Shown piece by piece: positions 60,622 to 64,000 of a stretch of 64,000 bases of DNA (the stretch's first letter is position 1; each line of letters starts with the position of its first letter). Source of the DNA: an uncultured Bacteroidales bacterium (GTDB taxonomy: Bacteria; Bacteroidota; Bacteroidia; Bacteroidales; F082). The notes below the pieces were generated by a model, which ran no database searches, was not told the origin of the DNA, and saw only the letters and a list, made by a program, of their open reading frames with translations. Location: NCBI GenBank assembly GCA_900317055.1, contig ONFF01000014.1:1-64000 (forward strand), given 5' to 3'. The translations under genes and the position numbers were made by a program.

Positions 60622-61383
60622 ATGTATATTCATGATGGTCAATGCATTTGGTGTGGAAGGAAAGCCCCAACAGCAACATTTAGTACGATTCCACATATTC
60701 TCCCCAAATCATTGGGTGGAACCGAAACATGTGTTGATGTTTGCGATGATTGTAACCATTATTTCGGGACTCCAGCGAAAGGACTTCCTTCTATTGATGT
60801 TGTATTAAGAGAGATTTTTGAATCTTACCGTCTCTTTGGTACAAATTATTATGAAGAACACAATCCACCAAAAAAGTTCACTTTCTTTCACTATAATCAC
60901 GAAAAGAAAAGACTTAAATTGAAAGACCCGTTTAGGGAGGCCACTATCACATCTCAATTCAAAAGAGGACTATTCGAACTCTTTCTTCAAAAATATCATG
61001 CGGCAACATTTGATGGTAATGATCAAAGATGGGATTGGGTTCGGTCTTATGCTCGATATGGTACGGAAATAATTCCTATAGAGCCTCACGTTTACTATGC
61101 TTTCAACAATATTGTTTTTCACCCTAGTGATGAAAATATGAATATTGTTCCCATGTCGGATAAGTTAATTGAAGACGCTTTGAAATATGGCGTTTTTCAT
61201 TTTTTTTTAATGGGTCAGAACTTCTATCTAGAGGTGTTGCCGCATTTATTTCAGCAATATGGCAAAGAGTATTTGCAAAACGAAGCAAAAACAATGCTTT
61301 TACATGCTAAAGGCGATGAGTGTATTTTCGAATTCACTAGAATAAGACAAATTGACCCATTTATGACAAGATTTAGAGAGTGA
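60622..61383 (+). CDS. HNH endonuclease, partner of the TIR gene
   Basis: 253 residues from the ATG at 60622 (a TTG at 60607 also works). The zinc-HNH unit is at the N-terminus: C8-x2-C11, then IPHILPKSLGG with H25, and VCDDCNHYFG with C41-x2-C44, N45 and H46. The remaining 200 residues are not recognised. Typical of HNH_5-like nucleases. Pairing of a TIR and an HNH enzyme fits a defence module with sensing and DNA cleavage, but which is the effector is unknown. Confidence 0.8.
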   Translation: MYIHDGQCIWCGRKAPTATFSTIPHILPKSLGGTETCVDVCDDCNHYFGTPAKGLPSIDVVLREIFESYRLFGTNYYEEHNPPKKFTFFHYNHEKKRLKLKDPFREATITSQFKRGLFELFLQKYHAATFDGNDQRWDWVRSYARYGTEIIPIEPHVYYAFNNIVFHPSDENMNIVPMSDKLIEDALKYGVFHFFLMGQNFYLEVLPHLFQQYGKEYLQNEAKTMLLHAKGDECIFEFTRIRQIDPFMTRFRE

Positions 61384-61621
61384 AAAACCTTTTACGTTTT
61401 AAACAATACCGCTCAGCTACCACTTCCTCCATCTCCACTTTCATCTTTCCCAATCCTTTTTCACCTTTAAATTGGGGTCGTTGTCGTAACCTGGTTTTAG
61501 GTTTTTGAACTAAAAATCGCCATTATTGGCACTTTTTAGTCGTAAGCAGTTGGTCGATTGAAAGTATTTATTACTTTTGCATTACCAATAATTGCCAATA
61601 ATGGCATAATTTAGGAATGAG
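61384..61621 (+). promoter_or_regulatory. Intergenic leader of the broken ATPase
   Basis: No gene is present. ACTAAAAA (61509-61516) pairs with TTTTTAGT (61533-61540), a possible terminator for the HNH gene. TACTTTTG (61572-61579) is the best -7 box for the following ATPase remnant, and an ATTGCCAATAATGGC-like repeat follows it. Confidence 0.4.
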
Positions 61622-62229
61622 ATGGTGGAAATTAAAAGAGACAGATATCTTCAACAGCTGATAGAAAGCCGTCAGAACGGCCTCGTCAAAGTGGTTACGG
61701 GAATCCGCAGGTGTGGCAAATCGTATCTCTTGGCTATCTGTTGGAATCATTCCTTGTAAACAAGGCCATTCGCTATGATATCAAAGGCAAAAAGTATATC
61801 AACACGCTTTCAAAGTATTATTTTTCTGACATAGGTTTGAGAAATGCCATTCTCAATATGCGCCAACAAGAGGAATCGCATATCATGGAGAATATCATCT
61901 ACAACGAACTGATTACCCGGGGTTACAACGTGGATGTCGGGATGGTAGAGATAAAAAAGCAGGACAAGGATGGGAAATGGATTCGTGTCCAGCTTGAAGT
62001 CGATTTTATTGCCAACCTCGGAAGCAAAAAGTATTATGTGCAATCGGCTTTGTCAATCCCTGATAGAGAAAAGGAAATACAAGAATCCCGTTCGCTAACA
62101 AACATCAATGATTCATTCAAGAAGGTTATTGTTGTCAAAGAGCACATCATGCCGCGCAGAAACGAAGATGGGATACTCACTATTGGGCTGTTCGATTTTC
62201 TCCTCAAGGAGGATAGTTTAGACATGTAA
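61622..62229 (+). pseudogene. AAA/DUF4143 ATPase with a large internal deletion
   Basis: The first frame from ATG 61622 encodes the Walker A region (GLVKVVTGIRRCGKSYLL) and stops at about 61760. A second frame, two bases off, resumes at GYLLESFLVNKAIRYDIKGK and runs to the stop at 62229, matching the C-terminal DUF4143 part of the intact gene at 50214. About 220 residues are missing. At the joint TATCTCTTGG and TATCTGTTGG are near-repeats, as expected of a deletion between short repeats. It cannot make a working ATPase. Confidence 0.85.
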
Positions 62230-62276
62230 CGGACCTACCGACCCTCTCCTCAATACAACAGCAGTAAAACTCTCAT

Positions 62277-62900
62277 TCAAGAAAGTTTGTCGATCACCTC
62301 CTGAAGGCCATTGAGGAAACGGGCGGCTTCGAAGCCGTCCATCTGGGCATGATGAAACTGGAACGAAATGGGCAAGGTCGTTTTGAACAGCCCTTGATGG
62401 TATTTGCCCCAAGCCAAGAAGGGATTGGTGAATAGCTCGGAATAGACACTCACCACACCGTCAATCTCGCATTCCGCCAAGGCCGAGGTGTCGATAGCCA
62501 TATATTCATCGCCATGAAGGTGGTCTTCGTTTGTTTCGTGAACCTGGCGCGTCAGGCGCAAATAATCTTCATTGAACTGGCGAAGATCCGCTGAAAACGG
62601 GATATCACAAAGGTGGGCGTCACCGTTCATGGTCTTCACAACAGTCATCACTGCCAGACGGTCGTACAGCCATAAGTGCTCTCCGACAGGTAGTGTATAG
62701 AATTCCTGGATGCCGCTGGCCGCTTGACCGATACACCAGCACATCAGCATGTTCGTCTTCATCCCACTTCGTTTGGTAACCCTGATCAGTCTGCCGACAT
62801 TAAAGGTTTTGACTATCGTCACTTTCGGCATGCCAGCCGTTTTCCACAGCTCAAACGCCCGTCCGCGCGGTGACTCTTTAGGGTCAATCTCTTTCTTCAT
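62277..62900 (-). CDS. Chloramphenicol acetyltransferase-like protein (type A fold)
   Basis: 207 residues of the CatA fold. The catalytic histidine is in QFHHAQMDGFEAARFLNGL (HHxxxDG); the N-terminal RAFELWKTAGMPKVTIVKTF is in the substrate pocket region. Distant Bacteroidales members of this group are common and most are not proven to give resistance. It has its own promoter at 62917-62944 and converges with the broken ATPase. Confidence 0.85.
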   Translation of the reverse strand: MKKEIDPKESPRGRAFELWKTAGMPKVTIVKTFNVGRLIRVTKRSGMKTNMLMCWCIGQAASGIQEFYTLPVGEHLWLYDRLAVMTVVKTMNGDAHLCDIPFSADLRQFNEDYLRLTRQVHETNEDHLHGDEYMAIDTSALAECEIDGVVSVYSELFTNPFLAWGKYHQGLFKTTLPISFQFHHAQMDGFEAARFLNGLQEVIDKLS

Positions 62901-62916
62901 TGCTGTTGTTTTGCCG

Positions 62917-62944
62917 CAAAACTACAAAAAAATCCGCAACCCAA
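62917..62944 (-). promoter_or_regulatory. Promoter for the CAT-like gene, overlapping a terminator
   Basis: On the minus strand TTG (62942-62944), 17 bases, TAGTTTTG (62917-62924), 17 bases before the ATG at 62900. The TTG lies inside the terminator hairpin at 62932-62965. Confidence 0.5.
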
Positions 62945-62965
62945 GGCTTCGCCCAGATTGCGGAT
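62926..62965 (-). terminator. Terminator after the decarboxylase-cupin gene
   Basis: On the minus strand ATCCGCAA pairs with TTGCGGAT around TCTGGGCGAAGCCTTGGG, followed by TTTTTTT. Very similar to the one at 43653-43692. Confidence 0.8.
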
Positions 62966-62986
62966 TTTTCGTTGAACCTTGTCCGA

Positions 62987-64000
62987 TTATTTCAATGTGT
63001 CATACTGTTCGTCGGTGACAGGCTCCAGCCACTCGTTGCTGTTGCCAGGTTGGGCATTAGCATGGTAGGTGAGGTGCTGCATCCAGCTGTCTTTGGCGGC
63101 GCCGTGCCAGTGCTTCACACCCTCGGGAACGGCGATGACGGTGCCAGGGACCAACGGAACGGCTTCCCTACCCCACTCCTGATACCAACCGCGACCGCTC
63201 ACGCAGATCAACATCTGAACTGCACCGTGGTGAACGTGCCAGTTGTTGCGACAGCCAGGCTCGAAGCTGACGTTGCAGAGCCCGCTTGCTGGGTCGAGGA
63301 CGGCGAGATAGCTGTTGCCAATGAAATATTGGGCGTATGCTGTGTTGGGTTGTCCAGTGGGCCAGGGCGACTGGGCACACACCACATCATTCTTGCCGTC
63401 AACAGCAACTGCGATGGCTGCCTCACAACGCAAAGCCTCGGCTTGCAATCCTGTAGCTTTCAAAGCCACAGGAATACTACGCAACTGCTCCTCTGTGACA
63501 CCCATGTTCAAGGCACCACGCACATGGGCCTGCAACTGTGGCATAACATTCTCCAAGCCGCTCAACGCACTCACGGTGATGAGCTCGCGGTCGGCGTGAG
63601 TGAGGTTGTCGCGGGCGAAGATGTCGCCGAAGAGATGGGCTTTCAGATAGTAGTCCTCGGCAGGGCAGAAGTCATAGTTGAAAGGGCGACCGCTGAGTTG
63701 GGTCTGCACCTCGGTGCCTTGTTTCAAGGCATCGTAGCTAGCAGGCAGAGGAGAGGCGTCCATACCTTCTTCAGTGGTTTTGCCTTCGGTTTTGCGTTGC
63801 TCCAATACTTTTTGCAAAGTGCCAAGGGCATTCAAAGAACGTGGGAATCCCGTGTAGGCATAGAGTTGCGATAGGGCTTCCTTGATTTGGCTGACCGTCA
63901 AGCCGGCATCCAAGCCGCCGTTGATGGCCTCGGCCAAGGCGGTATAGTCGGCTTTGGCCTCGTTGCAGGCGATGGTCGACATGAAGGCCACCTGCTCGGT
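62987..64000 (-). CDS. Carboxymuconolactone decarboxylase-cupin fusion, 5' end missing
   Basis: At least 337 residues. The frame is open to the right edge, and the family N-terminus is expected further upstream, so the GTG at 63991 is probably internal. Two CMD (AhpD-like) units are visible: GGLDAGLTVSQIKEALSQLY and a second around ELITVSALSGLENVMPQLQA with HVRGALNMGVTEEQ. The C-terminal cupin has GCRNNWHVHHGAVQMLICVS and VIAVPEGVKHWHGA. CxxC of AhpD is not seen. Likely an antioxidant or decarboxylase; exact substrate unknown. Confidence 0.82.
   Translation of the reverse strand, partial: TEQVAFMSTIACNEAKADYTALAEAINGGLDAGLTVSQIKEALSQLYAYTGFPRSLNALGTLQKVLEQRKTEGKTTEEGMDASPLPASYDALKQGTEVQTQLSGRPFNYDFCPAEDYYLKAHLFGDIFARDNLTHADRELITVSALSGLENVMPQLQAHVRGALNMGVTEEQLRSIPVALKATGLQAEALRCEAAIAVAVDGKNDVVCAQSPWPTGQPNTAYAQYFIGNSYLAVLDPASGLCNVSFEPGCRNNWHVHHGAVQMLICVSGRGWYQEWGREAVPLVPGTVIAVPEGVKHWHGAAKDSWMQHLTYHANAQPGNSNEWLEPVTDEQYDTLK

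Larger units (their letters stand above)
50165..62229 (+). other. Accessory defence-like island between two DUF4143 ATPase genes
   Basis: All genes here read plus and most neighbours outside read minus. It holds an intact DUF4143 ATPase, an MmeI-like methyltransferase/helicase/GIY-YIG/accessory operon, phage-type small genes, a TIR/HNH pair and a deleted DUF4143 ATPase. The TIR/HNH part is clearly more AT-rich. No integrase or att site was seen, so the mode of acquisition is not known. Its role in defence is an inference. Confidence 0.6.

Noticed and set aside
61384-61621. tRNA or attachment site at the right end of the island
   Set aside because: No cloverleaf can be formed and no direct repeat with the left end was seen.
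62900-63874. A 324-residue plus-strand frame opposite the decarboxylase-cupin gene
   Set aside because: It begins inside a terminator and mirrors the real gene.

Overview
This window looks like a chromosomal segment of an anaerobic, gut- or mouth-type Bacteroidales (Bacteroides/Prevotella relatives). Four things point there. Many genes have the Bacteroidetes promoter pattern (TTG or TTTG, about 17-22 bases, then TAnnTTTG). Secreted proteins and lipoproteins typical of the group are common, including a BspA-like leucine-rich repeat protein, an OMP_b-brl_3 TonB-type barrel, DUF2490, DUF3784 and a Cthe_2159-like lipoprotein. There is a glsA-glsB pair for glycine lipids. Classical Shine-Dalgarno sequences are rare. 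No tRNA, rRNA or CRISPR array was seen.

Layout. 0-3.6 kb: two secreted surface proteins (one cut by the left edge). 3.8-7.2 kb: ribosomal protein S1 and a periplasmic alpha/beta hydrolase. 7.2-11.3 kb: a minus-strand membrane cluster (ribbon-helix-helix regulator, CPBP protease, DUF3784 protein, small membrane protein, SPFH protein) with decayed fragments between genes. 11.5-19.2 kb: M48 peptidase lipoprotein, a MurL-MurD2 fusion riddled with in-frame palindromic repeats, YqgE, and an M16 peptidase. 19.3-26.5 kb: REP-associated transposase with flanking palindromes, outer-membrane barrel protein, zinc-type P-ATPase, DUF362 protein, flavin-reductase-like lipoprotein. 26.6-31.5 kb: one giant exonuclease-RecQ-UvrD protein. 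31.5-41.5 kb: transporter, glutathione peroxidase, ferritin-like protein, MarR regulator divergent from a nitroreductase, AraC regulator, glycine lipid genes, small redox and metal-binding proteins. 41.5-50.0 kb: M13 peptidase and a redox operon of flavodoxins, a second glutathione peroxidase, an alcohol dehydrogenase and a beta-lactamase-fold/rubredoxin fusion.

The accessory core is 50.2-62.2 kb. It is bordered by two related DUF4143-type ATPase genes, one intact and one with a large internal deletion. Between them lie two candidate defence modules on the plus strand. The first is a tightly packed four-gene operon: an MmeI-like adenine methyltransferase in which I cannot find the usual N-terminal nuclease motif, a superfamily 2 helicase, a T5orf172/GIY-YIG nuclease, and an unrecognised protein with an internally duplicated domain and a basic tail. 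The second is a small protein, then a TIR-domain protein, then an HNH nuclease. I think these are the best candidates for an undescribed system. The function of both is inferred from domains and gene order only.

The window ends with a chloramphenicol-acetyltransferase-like protein and a carboxymuconolactone decarboxylase-cupin fusion cut by the right edge.
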